Source: Sandaracinus amylolyticus
GTDB lineage: Bacteria; Myxococcota_A; Polyangia; Polyangiales; Sandaracinaceae
Reading direction: 5' to 3'
Assembly: GCF_000737325.1 (NCBI RefSeq)
Contig: NZ_CP011125.1
Coordinates: 1,302,001 to 1,366,000 of the forward strand
Length of the DNA stretch: 64,000 nt
The notes under the pieces: model-generated
The model's database searches: none
What the model was told of the DNA's origin: nothing
Seen by the model: the letters and a program-made list of their open reading frames with translations, nothing else
Translations under genes and position numbers: made by a program
Part shown: positions 1-8,653 of the stretch, piece after piece
Layout: each line of letters begins with the position of its first letter
Position numbering within the stretch: position 1 is the stretch's first letter

Positions 1-204
1 GGGCGCTACGCGCTCTCGCTGATGCACGACGAGGACGGCGACGGCGAGCTCGATCGAGACTTCTTCGGGGTTCCCACCGAGGGATTCGCCTTCTCGAACG
101 ACGCACCCGTGGGCCTCGGCGGCCCGCCGAGCTTCGAGCGTGCGTGCTTCGCGCATCGCGAGGAGGACGAGATCGTGCGCGTCGCCGCGCGGTACGGCCT
201 CTGA
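1..204 (+). CDS. DUF2141 family protein, C-terminal part
   Basis: The window opens inside this gene; 67 codons remain before the TGA. The remnant carries the hallmarks of DUF2141: a His-Asp-Glu-Asp acidic loop (residues 9-14 of the fragment), the FFGVPTEGFAFSND stretch, and GPPSF near the end. Members are small exported beta-sandwich proteins of unknown function, often next to outer-membrane or carotenoid-related genes. Nothing about its start or signal peptide can be seen. The family call rests on motif recognition only. Confidence 0.8.
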   Translation, partial: GRYALSLMHDEDGDGELDRDFFGVPTEGFAFSNDAPVGLGGPPSFERACFAHREEDEIVRVAARYGL

Positions 205-425
205 TCGCCGCGACGACCTGTCGGTCGACGCGGCGTGCACCGACTTGTATTGCAATAGAGTGAGATTCGATATTGCCGCGGGCGCGTGTTCCAACCCTTC
301 CGACAGCAGGACCCGAAGATCACGCGAGAGCCGGCTGTGGATCGCGACGACGCGTCCGAGCTGCTCACTCGACGCGCTCCGACGCCGCCACTTGCGTCAA
401 CGCGTGGAGGGCGCATGTCGAGCAG

Positions 426-1535
426 ATGTCGGCACTGGCGCGCGAGATCCACGACAACGTCGACGAGATCGTGCAGCGCTGGCACGACGCGTGGCGCGAC
501 GATCGACAGCCCCACCACGACCTCAGCGATGCCGCGCTGAAGGACTCGCTGCCGGACCAGCTCCGCGTCATCGCGGACCAGCTTGCCAGCGGCAATCAGG
601 CCGAGCGCCCCGCGATGATGTGGCGAGACTCTCCGCACCGGCTCGATCCGGAGAACCGCATCACCCAGGAAGTCGCGATCGAAGAGGTCGTGCAGGAGTT
701 CGAGCTCGCGGTGCGCATCGTGCGCGACTGGATCGACGAGCGCGGCATCCACGTGACGTTCGCGGAGTATTCGTACTTCTACCAGGCGATGTTCGAGCTC
801 GCCGCGGAGTCGGTGCGTCGCTACGCGAAGCGCGAGGCCGATCTCGTGAGCAACGCGCGCGCCGAGTACCTCGCTGGCGTGATGCACCAGCTCCGTACGC
901 CGCTGAACGCGCTCTCGATGACGGTCGAGCTCGTCGCGTCCCAGCCGGAGCGCGCCCCGAGGATCGCAGACGTCGAGCGACTTCGGCGCAACGTCGGTCG
1001 CCTCAAGACACTCGTGGAGGGCGTGCTCCGCGTCGAGCGCTACGAGCCGGCGGACCTCCCGGTGCATCCGGTGGACGTCGAGCCGGCGCGGCTTCTCGAC
1101 GACATGATGAGCGACCACGAGCGCGAAGCGAGCCGCAAGGGACTGCGGTTCGAAGCGCACGTCGACCGCTCGCTGCGCATGCGCACCGATCCCGACCTGC
1201 TGGCCGATGCGGTCGGCAACCTCGTGCACAACGCGGTGAAGTACACCGCGCGCGGCCACGTGCTGATCGACGTCGAGGAACGCGGCGACGTCGTCGTGTT
1301 CCGCATCAGCGACACCGGGCCGGGCATCGACGCGCCGACGCGCGACACGCTGTTCGATCAGATTCAGCCCGGGAGAGGGGGCGGCGCAGGGCTCGGTCTG
1401 CGGATCGCGCGTCACGCCGCGCAGGCGCTCGGCGGGGGCATAGAGCTCGACACCGCGCCCGGACGCGGGAGCACGTTCTGCGTCACGGTGCAGCGCGAGG
1501 TCGAGCCGCGCGAAGGCGGCGCGCAGACGAGGTGA
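426..1535 (+). CDS. Sensor histidine kinase with RsbRD-type N-terminal domain
   Basis: A 369-residue soluble histidine kinase. Residues 1-135 are helical and resemble the RsbRD N-terminal sensor domain (non-haem globin-like fold of stressosome co-antagonists). The phosphoacceptor H-box is HQLRTPLNAL with His154. The C-terminal ATPase domain shows the N-box (NLVHNAVKY), DTGPG and GLGLRIARHAAQALGG. There is no transmembrane segment and no attached receiver, so an unlinked response regulator is expected. ATG 426 begins the recognisable domain; reading further upstream adds a low-quality Arg-rich stretch. The ribosome site is weak: GGAGG at 406-410 is 15 bases from 426 and fits an out-of-frame ATG at 415 better. 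Confidence 0.85.
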   Translation: MSALAREIHDNVDEIVQRWHDAWRDDRQPHHDLSDAALKDSLPDQLRVIADQLASGNQAERPAMMWRDSPHRLDPENRITQEVAIEEVVQEFELAVRIVRDWIDERGIHVTFAEYSYFYQAMFELAAESVRRYAKREADLVSNARAEYLAGVMHQLRTPLNALSMTVELVASQPERAPRIADVERLRRNVGRLKTLVEGVLRVERYEPADLPVHPVDVEPARLLDDMMSDHEREASRKGLRFEAHVDRSLRMRTDPDLLADAVGNLVHNAVKYTARGHVLIDVEERGDVVVFRISDTGPGIDAPTRDTLFDQIQPGRGGGAGLGLRIARHAAQALGGGIELDTAPGRGSTFCVTVQREVEPREGGAQTR

Positions 1536-1901
1536 CCCCGTGCAGCGGTCACGCGTGCCCGACGCGCCGGGTACGACGTGAACGCGAGCAGCGTGCGCTC
1601 GCGGAGCGCCTCGGTCGTCGCGCCGACGAGCATGCGCGTCGAGTCGGCTTCGGAGTCGCGCGGCGGGCCGTCGGGGCTCCCGCACGCGATCGCGACCCAC
1701 CGCATACGCGCACGGAAGAGCAGCTCGGTCTCGCGACCGAGCTTCGTCGAGCTCGTGGCCGGAACGTGCCTCGAGCTCGCGCCGGCGCGGAGCTCGGCGA
1801 TGTGGATCGAGGCGCCGGCAGTCGAAACCGGACCTCGCATCGCAACTCGGCGACTCTCGACGATCCCGAACGTGTGAGAGTCTCTTGAGCACGGAGCCCT
1901 C
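1536..1901. other. Gap without a convincing gene
   Basis: No gene can be called with confidence here. The minus strand is open from 1972 down to 1412 and has high third-position GC between about 1550 and 1800, which looks protein-like. However, it runs into the antisense of the kinase gene, has no clear start, and matches no family I recognise. It may be a decayed gene. The plus-strand frame 1578-1877 is Ser/Arg-rich and is probably its shadow. Confidence 0.4.
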
Positions 1902-2574
1902 ATCAGTCGTCTTTGCCGCCGCCACGCGCGTTGGCTGTCGAGTCCGCTCCCGTTGCTGCTGGTTGCATGCACGGCGTCACACCGGCGCGATTCACTCGAC
2001 GGCGGGCGTGACGGCGCGGTAGCGCCGCGTGACGCGGGCGCGGCCGAGCACGATGGACGCTCGGCGCCTGACGACGGCGCGGCCTCGCGCCACTCGACGC
2101 GGGGAGGGACGCTGGGTCGCTCGATCCCTACGACTGCTCGGGGGGAACCGGCAACGCGTACGTCTTCTCGGGTGACCCTGGCGACTTCATCACGCTCGGA
2201 GGCTCGTTTCAGGGCGACGCTTCGGATGGCTGGGCCGTGACGCCCATCTCACCCTCGTGGATCCAGTGGACGCGAGGGAACAGCCTGAGGGGAGTTGGTG
2301 GTGGACGTTCGAGTTCCGATCTCGGGATGACGACGTTCCGCTCGGGCCGGGAACGTATCTCGACGCGCAGAGAGCGCCTTTCCGTGAGCCGGGCCACCCC
2401 GGGATGTCGATCGGAGGAACCGGCCGCGGCTGCAACACGCTGGGCGGCAGCTTCACGATCCTCGACATCGAGCTGGACGGTGCCGTGCTGCGCCGGCTGC
2501 GTGCCCGCTACGAACAGTATTGCGACCGTGGCGAGCCGCGCCTCGTCGGCTGCATTCGTTACGAACCTCGCTAG
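1902..2574 (+). pseudogene. Lipoprotein gene interrupted by frameshifts
   Basis: Three reading frames in succession make one sensible protein. A signal peptide with lipobox LVAC and an Asp/Gly/Ala-rich linker is in one frame (about 1902-2090). DPYDCSGGTGNAYVFSG follows in the next frame (about 2125-2220). HLTLVDPVDAREQPEGSWWW and a Cys-containing C-terminus ending CIRYEPR lie in the third (about 2250-2574). The middle and last segments resemble one type of myxobacterial secreted protein. No ATG, GTG or good ribosome site precedes the signal peptide; TTG 1953 is too close to the lipobox. The gene is either a genuine pseudogene with about two indels or carries sequencing errors. Confidence 0.6.
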
Positions 2575-2669
2575 TGGTGCGGTGGCCGTCGACGACCGAT
2601 TCTCCTGTGGTGCACGGAGTGTCGCGTCGGAGACGGATACGGTGCGACGCACCTCTCCCGGCGCCGCTC

Positions 2670-2987
2670 TCAAGCGTGTGGCGGCAGGCATACCTCCGAG
2701 AAGCGCGGCCTGCGCAGGTCGCCTCGGGACTCCAGCTCGCCCGCCCCGACCAGACCGGCCAGCGCACGCACGTGCGCGTGCACCACGGAGGCGTCCCAGA
2801 CGTCGTAGTCGCTGGCGTCGATCGCGTCCCATACGACGCGAGCCGCCTTCAGCCAATGGCGCTGTGCGGCAGACAGGATTCTGGATTCGACCGCTCTCCG
2901 CTCGTCGGCGTCGAGACTGTCGACAAACGCTCGCTCCAGGTCGGATGCCGCGTCTGGGAGGATGTCGTCGTCGTCGCGGAGGAGCAT
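2670..2987 (-). CDS. Small DUF3658-like protein
   Basis: A 105-residue soluble acidic protein. Its second half (AARVVWDAIDAS, RALAGLVGAGELESRGDL, then SEV near the end) resembles the C-terminal half of DUF3658, a small family of unknown function. The start at 2987 is supported by AAAGGG seven bases upstream; longer reading upstream is Arg-rich and overlaps the divergent gene. It lies beside two immunity-type genes, so a role as an immunity or antidote protein is possible but inferred only from position. Confidence 0.6.
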   Translation of the reverse strand: MLLRDDDDILPDAASDLERAFVDSLDADERRAVESRILSAAQRHWLKAARVVWDAIDASDYDVWDASVVHAHVRALAGLVGAGELESRGDLRRPRFSEVCLPPHA

Positions 2988-3091
2988 GAGATGCCCTTTC
3001 TGCTCGACGCGTCGGTCGATCGCAACACTGCGGTGCGGCCGGCATTCGCGGCCAGCGACGCGCGGGGTCGATGCTGATGCGGAGAGGCGGC

Positions 3092-3844
3092 GTGAACGAC
3101 GGACGCTTCGTTCATCGCTATGCTGCCGATGTGAGTGAGTGCTACGCGGTCGAGCCCGCATCCGACGACCTTCCGCTGCCCACGGGGTGGTGGACGATCG
3201 CGGGCATTGATTGTCCGCGATGCGGGAAGTGGGGCCGGACCGGTCTATGGTATCCGTCGATCGACCCGCGTGAGCTGGACGGCCTCGCCACAGCTTCCGG
3301 TACCGAGCATCTCCCGCCGGCGGACTTCGCCCAGCACATCGCAGCGCTTCGCAAGCGCGTCGGCGATGCGCTCGTTCTCGGTCCGACGACTTCGGTGGGA
3401 TCCCGTGCGGCGGTCGTCGACAGGCGGCCGCGCGATCTCTATCTGCCTTGCGGCTTTGAGTTGTTGGCGCGACTCGCCGTATGGGAGGAGCTCAGCCGCC
3501 AAGGGGTTCGCCTCGGGAGCGCGCCCGTTCCGTGTGAATTCACGCTGAAGCGTACGGGCGAGGATCTGCAGCTCAGCGCGGTCGATATTCCGCCGCGAGC
3601 ACGGCTCGTGTCGAGCCTGCGTGCTGAGGCAGAGGCGAACCGGTGCTCGATCTGCGGGCGGTTGCCAATCACGCTGCCAGACCGCGACCAGCTTCGCTTC
3701 GAGCGTGAGTCGATTCCCACTGACCTCGATTTGTTCCGCGGTGCGGAGGCGACCACGGTCGTGCTCGCGACTCAGCGCTTCGTCGACGTGGTGAGCGCGC
3801 GCGCATGGAAGGGTGCGCGCTTCCTCCCTGTCGGATTGGAGTAG
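3092..3844 (+). CDS. Double-CXXCG motif protein (SitI6-type immunity family)
   Basis: A protein of about 250 residues with two zinc-knuckle motifs, CPRCG near residue 42 and CSICG near residue 188. This spacing is typical of the double-CXXCG family (TIGR02264) first noted as a Myxococcus xanthus paralogous group. Members include SitI-type immunity proteins that protect siblings from contact-delivered Sit toxins. GTG 3092 is chosen because GGAGAG lies five bases upstream; ATG 3071 and 3077 are alternatives. No Sit-like lipoprotein toxin is in the window, so this may be an orphan immunity gene. Confidence 0.8.
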   Translation: MNDGRFVHRYAADVSECYAVEPASDDLPLPTGWWTIAGIDCPRCGKWGRTGLWYPSIDPRELDGLATASGTEHLPPADFAQHIAALRKRVGDALVLGPTTSVGSRAAVVDRRPRDLYLPCGFELLARLAVWEELSRQGVRLGSAPVPCEFTLKRTGEDLQLSAVDIPPRARLVSSLRAEAEANRCSICGRLPITLPDRDQLRFERESIPTDLDLFRGAEATTVVLATQRFVDVVSARAWKGARFLPVGLE

Positions 3845-3968
3845 CGCCGCGGTCGGCAGACAGAGGCGCTCTCGATCGAACGACCACATCCGCCTTGCCC
3901 CGCCGTGGAGTCGACCGCGACGCGGCACCACCGCCTGCAGGTTCCCCGCACGGATGAACGACGCGGGC

Positions 3969-4406
3969 TCACTGCGCGTAGTCTGCGCGCCAGACCTCCA
4001 GGATGTCCCTGCCGGCGACCTCGTACTCGGCCCCGAGGTGGTGGTGGTAGCGGATGATCCGGTCTCCACGCGACCAGTCGATCGCCCAGACGTCGTCGCC
4101 TCCGGAGAAGCCGAAGAACACGAACGGGCGGAAGTCGAGTTCCGGGAAGAAGCCCGGCCACTCCTCCCAGTAGAACCGCGTCGTCGCGACGAGCGAGCCG
4201 ACGCTGTCGGGCTCCGCCAGCGAGAGGAGGTACTTCGCGTTGCCGCGGTCCTCTCGGAAGCCATCGCACTCGAGGTAGAAGCGTCGCAGCTGCGCCGGGA
4301 ACCGAACCCCCAGCGTGGCTTCGGCGGCGGCGATCGCTTGCTCCGTTGCGGGCGGGGCGAGGCGGGCTCGGGGAAAGAGCGCCTGGATCGACACATCGCT
4401 CGGCAT
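3969..4406 (-). CDS. SMI1/KNR4 (SUKH) family protein
   Basis: A 145-residue protein with the SUKH-fold signature: an N-terminal helix (ATEQAIAAAEATLGVRFP), then LRRFYLECDGF, then FPELDFRPFVFFGFSGGDD. SUKH proteins commonly neutralise polymorphic toxins in contact-dependent competition. It is convergent with the double-CXXCG gene and transcribed toward it. No cognate toxin or secretion gene is seen nearby. The family call is good; the immunity role is inferred. Confidence 0.85.
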   Translation of the reverse strand: MPSDVSIQALFPRARLAPPATEQAIAAAEATLGVRFPAQLRRFYLECDGFREDRGNAKYLLSLAEPDSVGSLVATTRFYWEEWPGFFPELDFRPFVFFGFSGGDDVWAIDWSRGDRIIRYHHHLGAEYEVAGRDILEVWRADYAQ

Positions 4407-4472
4407 GGCCGCCGACTATACAGCGCGGCGTCGGCGCGCTGCATGACGGCCGGCGATCCCAGTTCGGCCGCC

Positions 4473-4680
4473 CCGTACGCGAAATCCGGTCCGGACGACT
4501 TCAGTTGTCGCGCGTGGATTTCAAGTCGAGTCCGAACAACTCGAGTTGCCCTCCTCTGGATTTCAAATCCAGTTCGGACAACTTCACTTGCCCTTCTCCG
4601 TACTTGAAATCCAGCTCGGACGACTCGAGTTGTCCTCCTCTGGATTTCGAATCCAGTCCGGGCAACTCCACTCGTCCCGC
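4473..4680. repeat. 42-bp tandem repeat with internal palindromes
   Basis: About four and a half copies, with units beginning at 4492, 4533, 4575, 4617 and a decaying copy at 4659; spacing is 41, 42, 42 and 42 bases. Each good unit contains two dyads. One is CAACTCGAGTTG (perfect at 4537-4548). The other is CTGGATTT-C-AAATCCAG (perfect 8-base arms at 4556-4572). Base composition is visibly less GC-rich than the flanks. It fills the 469-base gap 4407-4875 ahead of the gene at 4876. Because 42 is a multiple of three, both strands stay open through it, but no gene is credible there. Confidence 0.85.
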
Positions 4681-4875
4681 GGCGTCCTGAAACCGTCCCG
4701 CGACGATCGCGATCGTCCTCGCGCGATGTTCCCGCGTTCCACGACGATCCGACTCGTCCCGGCGCGCCTCCAGACCCGGCGCGCACATTTTCTCTTCGCG
4801 CCCACGCAACGCCTGGCGACCGCGCGCGATGAGCCTGGCACGTCGGCGATCTGCCGAACGCCAAGGAGGCTCGCC

Positions 4876-5808
4876 GTGCCCGATCCGATTCTCAATCCCA
4901 CTCCCACTTCGCCGCCCGAGCCCAGCCCGCTCGCGCTGCGCGCGGCGCTCGATCAGCGACGCGAATTCCTCGTGCTCCTGCCCACCGAGAAGGTGAAGCG
5001 CGACCTGCGCCTCGACGTGAAGGTCACGGGCGCGATCGTCTCCGGCGCGATCCCGCTGATCATGCAGCACCGCGACGCCATCGCGGCGCAGTTCGGCGAG
5101 GAGGGCGTCGCGTCCCTCGACGAGCTCCAGGGGCTCGTCTACGCGTGCATCCAGGCCGAGATCGAGGTCACCAACGCCGAGAGCGGGACCGAGGTGGCGG
5201 AGCTCGCCGCGCGCGTCTCCCAGTCGCACCGCTACCTCGTCAACGAGCTCGAGAGCCTCGCGTTCCGCAAGCTGCTCGACGCCTCGCGCATCGATCCCGG
5301 CCGGCCCATCCAGGGCTATCGGCCGCTCGTCACGAGCACGCTCACGCTGATCGACCTCGCGCGCACGATCCTGCCGGAGGTCGGCGGAAAGACCTCGCTC
5401 ACGATCGAGACGCTCGTCGACATCGAGCGCGTCGCGACCGAGATGTTCGACACGCTCAACGCGCGTGACCGCGGCGTGCCGCGCATCGCCGGCGCGCCGC
5501 GCATCTCGGCGGCCGAGCTGCGCACCCGCGCGCTCAGCCACCTGGTGTCGGTCTACGACCAGGTCCGGCGCATGCTCACGTACGTGCGCTGGGCCGAGGG
5601 CGACGCCGACGCGATCGCGCCCTCGCTCTACGCCGCGCGCCGCGGCTTCCACCGCACCAGCTCCGGCTCGACCGACGCGGGCTCGGGTCAGCCCAATCCC
5701 GCGCAGCCGACGCAGCCCACGCCGACCGAGCCCGCCGTCACGCCCACCCCCGCGCCGGCGCCGATCGATCCCGTCCCGGGCAGCGGCCCCGCGCCCTTCA
5801 CCTCTTGA
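4876..5808 (+). CDS. Conserved-looking protein of unknown function
   Basis: A 310-residue protein I do not recognise. Residues 1-20 are Pro-rich. Residues 20-255 are predominantly helical, without a signal peptide or transmembrane segment. The last 50 residues are a Pro/Thr/Ala-rich disordered tail. The GTG start at 4876 is supported by AAGGAGG at 4863-4869. It precedes the HerA-like ATPase by 105 bases on the same strand, so the two may be co-transcribed and the protein may be a partner or substrate adaptor of that ATPase. No nuclease motif is visible. Confidence 0.75.
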   Translation: MPDPILNPTPTSPPEPSPLALRAALDQRREFLVLLPTEKVKRDLRLDVKVTGAIVSGAIPLIMQHRDAIAAQFGEEGVASLDELQGLVYACIQAEIEVTNAESGTEVAELAARVSQSHRYLVNELESLAFRKLLDASRIDPGRPIQGYRPLVTSTLTLIDLARTILPEVGGKTSLTIETLVDIERVATEMFDTLNARDRGVPRIAGAPRISAAELRTRALSHLVSVYDQVRRMLTYVRWAEGDADAIAPSLYAARRGFHRTSSGSTDAGSGQPNPAQPTQPTPTEPAVTPTPAPAPIDPVPGSGPAPFTS

Positions 5809-5913
5809 TTCACCTCGCCACTCGCTGAGCCACGTCACCCCCATGGCGCGCGCCGCGGACGATCGCACCCCCGCGCTCTTCCGCGGCGCGCGCCCCCTCC
5901 GTCGAGGCACGCC

Positions 5914-7311
5914 ATGTCCAGCCACCACCCGGCGCTCCGGCTCGGTCAGCGTCGCACCGTCGATGGTCGCACCGACCTCGGTCCGTTCGAGCTGCCCACC
6001 CACGACCTCCTCACGCACGCGGTCATCGTCGGCTCGACCGGCAGCGGCAAGACGGGCCTCGTCACCGTGATGATCGAGGAGGCGCTCGGCGCCGGCGTCC
6101 CGGTGCTCGTCGTCGACGTGAAGGGCGATCTCCCGAACCTCGCGCTCGCGTTCCCGTCGCTCGATCCCGCGCTCGTCACGCCGTGGATCGAGCCCGCCCG
6201 CGGCGACGTCGACGGCATCGCCGATCCGCCGGTCGTCGACGAGGCGATCGCGCGACACGTCCGCGAGCTCGCAGCGTGGTCGCTCGGCGAGGCCGAGCTC
6301 GCCTCGTACGTCGCGCGCAGCTTCGTCCGGATCGTCACGCCGGGCACACGCGCGGGCGAGGAGCTGCATCTGCTATCCGCGCTCGAGCGCCCCTCTCCGC
6401 GCTGGCAGAGCGATCCCGACTCTGCGCGCGCTGCGCTCGCAGGTGCGATCTCGCTCGTGCTGCGGCTCGCGGGGCGCGAGGGCGATCCGGCGCGCAGCCG
6501 CGAGCACGCGTTCCTCTCGGTGCTCGCCGAGCGTCGCGTCGCGCGCGGCGATGCGGCACCGCTCGAGGCGCTGGTCCTCGAGATCCTCGATCCGCCGATC
6601 GCGTCGGTGGGCGCGCTCGAGGTCGATCAGTTCCTCGGCGCGCGGCAGCGCGCGGAGCTCGCGGCGGATCTCAACACGCTGATCGCGTCGCCCACGCTCG
6701 CGTCGTGGCGCCGCGGCGGCGACCTCGACGTCGCGCGCTGGATGGAGCCCGTCGATGGCCGCACGCCCGCGACGATCGTCAGCGTCGCGCACCTCGACGA
6801 GAGCGAGCGCGCGCTCGCGCTCGGCGTGATCCTCGAGGAGGTGCTGAGCTGGGTGCGCACGCTGCCCGGCACGTCGCGACTGCGCGCGCTCGTCGTGATG
6901 GACGAGGTCTACGGGCTCGTGCCGCCGCACCCGAGCTCGCCGCCGACGAAGCGCCCGATCGTGTCGCTCTTCAAGCAGGCGCGCGCGTACGGCGTGGGCT
7001 GCGTGCTCGCGACGCAGAACCCGATGGACCTCGACTACCGCGCGCTCTCGAACGCGGGGACGTGGATGCTCGGGCGACTGCCCACCGACGCCGATCGCCA
7101 GCGCGTGATGGACGCGCTCGGCGAGGACAAGAAGAAGAGCACGCTCTCGAACATCGTGAAGAAGCTCGGGCCGCGCTGGTTCGTGGCGCGCGACGCGAAG
7201 GGCTCCGACGTCGCGCTGCTGCACCCGCGCTGGGCGATGTCGCTCCTGCGCGGTCCGATGACGCCGCGCGAGATCCGCCTCGCATGCGAGCTCGGAGCGC
7301 AAGGCGGGTAG
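5914..7311 (+). CDS. HerA/VirB4-like ATP-binding protein
   Basis: A 465-residue P-loop ATPase of the HerA/FtsK-TraG type. Walker A is GSTGSGKT at residues 40-47. Walker B is LVVMDE, ending D330-E331, followed by KQARAYGVGCVLATQNPMDL, the sensor region typical of HerA-like DNA-translocating ATPases. No transmembrane segments are seen, so it is cytosolic. HerA-like ATPases form hexamers that move DNA and often work with a nuclease encoded next door, as in HerA-NurA or HerA-DUF4297 defence systems. Here the upstream partner is unknown and no nuclease is recognised. Confidence 0.8.
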   Translation: MSSHHPALRLGQRRTVDGRTDLGPFELPTHDLLTHAVIVGSTGSGKTGLVTVMIEEALGAGVPVLVVDVKGDLPNLALAFPSLDPALVTPWIEPARGDVDGIADPPVVDEAIARHVRELAAWSLGEAELASYVARSFVRIVTPGTRAGEELHLLSALERPSPRWQSDPDSARAALAGAISLVLRLAGREGDPARSREHAFLSVLAERRVARGDAAPLEALVLEILDPPIASVGALEVDQFLGARQRAELAADLNTLIASPTLASWRRGGDLDVARWMEPVDGRTPATIVSVAHLDESERALALGVILEEVLSWVRTLPGTSRLRALVVMDEVYGLVPPHPSSPPTKRPIVSLFKQARAYGVGCVLATQNPMDLDYRALSNAGTWMLGRLPTDADRQRVMDALGEDKKKSTLSNIVKKLGPRWFVARDAKGSDVALLHPRWAMSLLRGPMTPREIRLACELGAQGG

Positions 7312-7335
7312 CGTGTGAGCTCGACGCGGGGCTCG

Positions 7336-8547
7336 TCACGCGACGAGCGCGATGCCGCGCGCCTCGCACGCATCGAAGAGCGCGTCGCGCGCATCGTCGC
7401 CGAGCTCGTTGAGCTCGATGCGCAGCTTCTTCAGCTGGTCGATCACGCTGCTCGCGAGGAGCGCGGCGACCCCACGCGATCCGAGCTGGTTGTCTGCGAC
7501 GTCGAGCTCGCGCAGCCCACCGAGGTTCGGCGACGTGCAGAGCGCGTCCATGCCTTCGTCGCCGATCGCGTTGCCCGCGAGCTCGAGGCGCTCGACCGTC
7601 CGCAGCCAGCGCGCGGCGGCGAGCGCGCGCACCCCGTCTGTGCCCACCATCGAGTCGGGGTCGAGCAGTCGGTTCGAGTCCTGGTTGTAGCTGAGCGAGA
7701 GCTCGGCGAGCCGCTCGAGGCTGCAGTGCTCCGCGAGCGCGCGCACCCCCGGCCCGCCGAGCCGGTTCTCGGAGAGATGGAGCGACCGGAGCGACGTGAG
7801 CGCGCTCGACGCGACGAGCGCTCTCGCGCCCTCGTGGCCGACGTGGTTCAGCCCGAGGTCGAGGTGCTCGAGGCGCGACGGCCTCGTGCTCGCGAGCGCC
7901 TCCGCGCCTGCCCGCCCCACCTGCGCGTACGAGATGCGGAGCGTGCCGAGGCGCGCCATCCGCTCCGACGCGGCCAGCGCGACGACGCCTTCGTCGTCGA
8001 CCTGGACGTCGTGGTACTGCAGGTGATCGAGCGCCGGGAGCCCGGTCCCCGCGGCGATGGCGCGCACGCTGCGGTTCGTCGTGGCGCCCTCGAACGTGAG
8101 GACGCGGATCGGCAGCGCCGAGGCCGCGAGGATCTCGGACGCGTCGTCCGCGATGGCGTCGCCCGCGAGCTGGAGCTCGCGCAGCGCGGCCGGCGCCGCG
8201 TCGGCGAGCACGCGGATCGCGTCGAGCTGGGTCTCCATGCTGAAGAGCGCGAGCGAGGAGACGCGCGCGGTGTGCTCGCTCCCGAGCACCGCGCGCACGA
8301 GCGCGGCGTCCACCACGCCCTGCTCGAGCTCGAGGCGGCGCACCAGCGCGTGCGCGGGCTGCGGACCGTCCTCCAGCGACGCCGCGTGCGCCACGCGCGA
8401 GCCGTCGGGCCAGTGCGCGAGCGCGCGGTCGAGCTCCGCGAGCTCGGTCGGCGAGAGCTCCGGCGCGCGCTCCCAGATGGCCCTCCATCGCGGCGCGCTC
8501 GGTGCGAGCGCCGCGTTGGTGAGCGCCCATTCGAGCAGCCCGTTCAT
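7336..8547 (-). CDS. Leucine-rich repeat protein
   Basis: A 403-residue soluble protein. Residues 1-90 form a helical cap. From about residue 100 to the end there are RNI-type leucine-rich repeats of roughly 24-28 residues (LRELQLAGDAIADD, LEHLDLGLNHVGHEGARAL, LRSLHLSENRLGGPGVRAL, VERLELAGNAIGDEGMDAL). Such horseshoe proteins bind other proteins; in myxobacteria their targets are mostly unknown. Start 8547 has GAGGGG five bases upstream. It converges on the HerA-like ATPase gene. No signal peptide is seen. Confidence 0.85.
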   Translation of the reverse strand: MNGLLEWALTNAALAPSAPRWRAIWERAPELSPTELAELDRALAHWPDGSRVAHAASLEDGPQPAHALVRRLELEQGVVDAALVRAVLGSEHTARVSSLALFSMETQLDAIRVLADAAPAALRELQLAGDAIADDASEILAASALPIRVLTFEGATTNRSVRAIAAGTGLPALDHLQYHDVQVDDEGVVALAASERMARLGTLRISYAQVGRAGAEALASTRPSRLEHLDLGLNHVGHEGARALVASSALTSLRSLHLSENRLGGPGVRALAEHCSLERLAELSLSYNQDSNRLLDPDSMVGTDGVRALAAARWLRTVERLELAGNAIGDEGMDALCTSPNLGGLRELDVADNQLGSRGVAALLASSVIDQLKKLRIELNELGDDARDALFDACEARGIALVA

Positions 8548-8653
8548 GTCGTCCCCTCGGCTCCGTCCGATGATCGCGGTGCTCGATCTCGAGGTCCGCG
8601 CGCGCCGCCGGAGCGGCTCGAATCCGTGTCGATGATACGATCGAGTCACGACG

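Noticed and set aside
1549-1877. Overlapping ORFs on both strands in the gap
   Set aside because: No start signal, no domain, and no consistent homology; kept only as a possible remnant.
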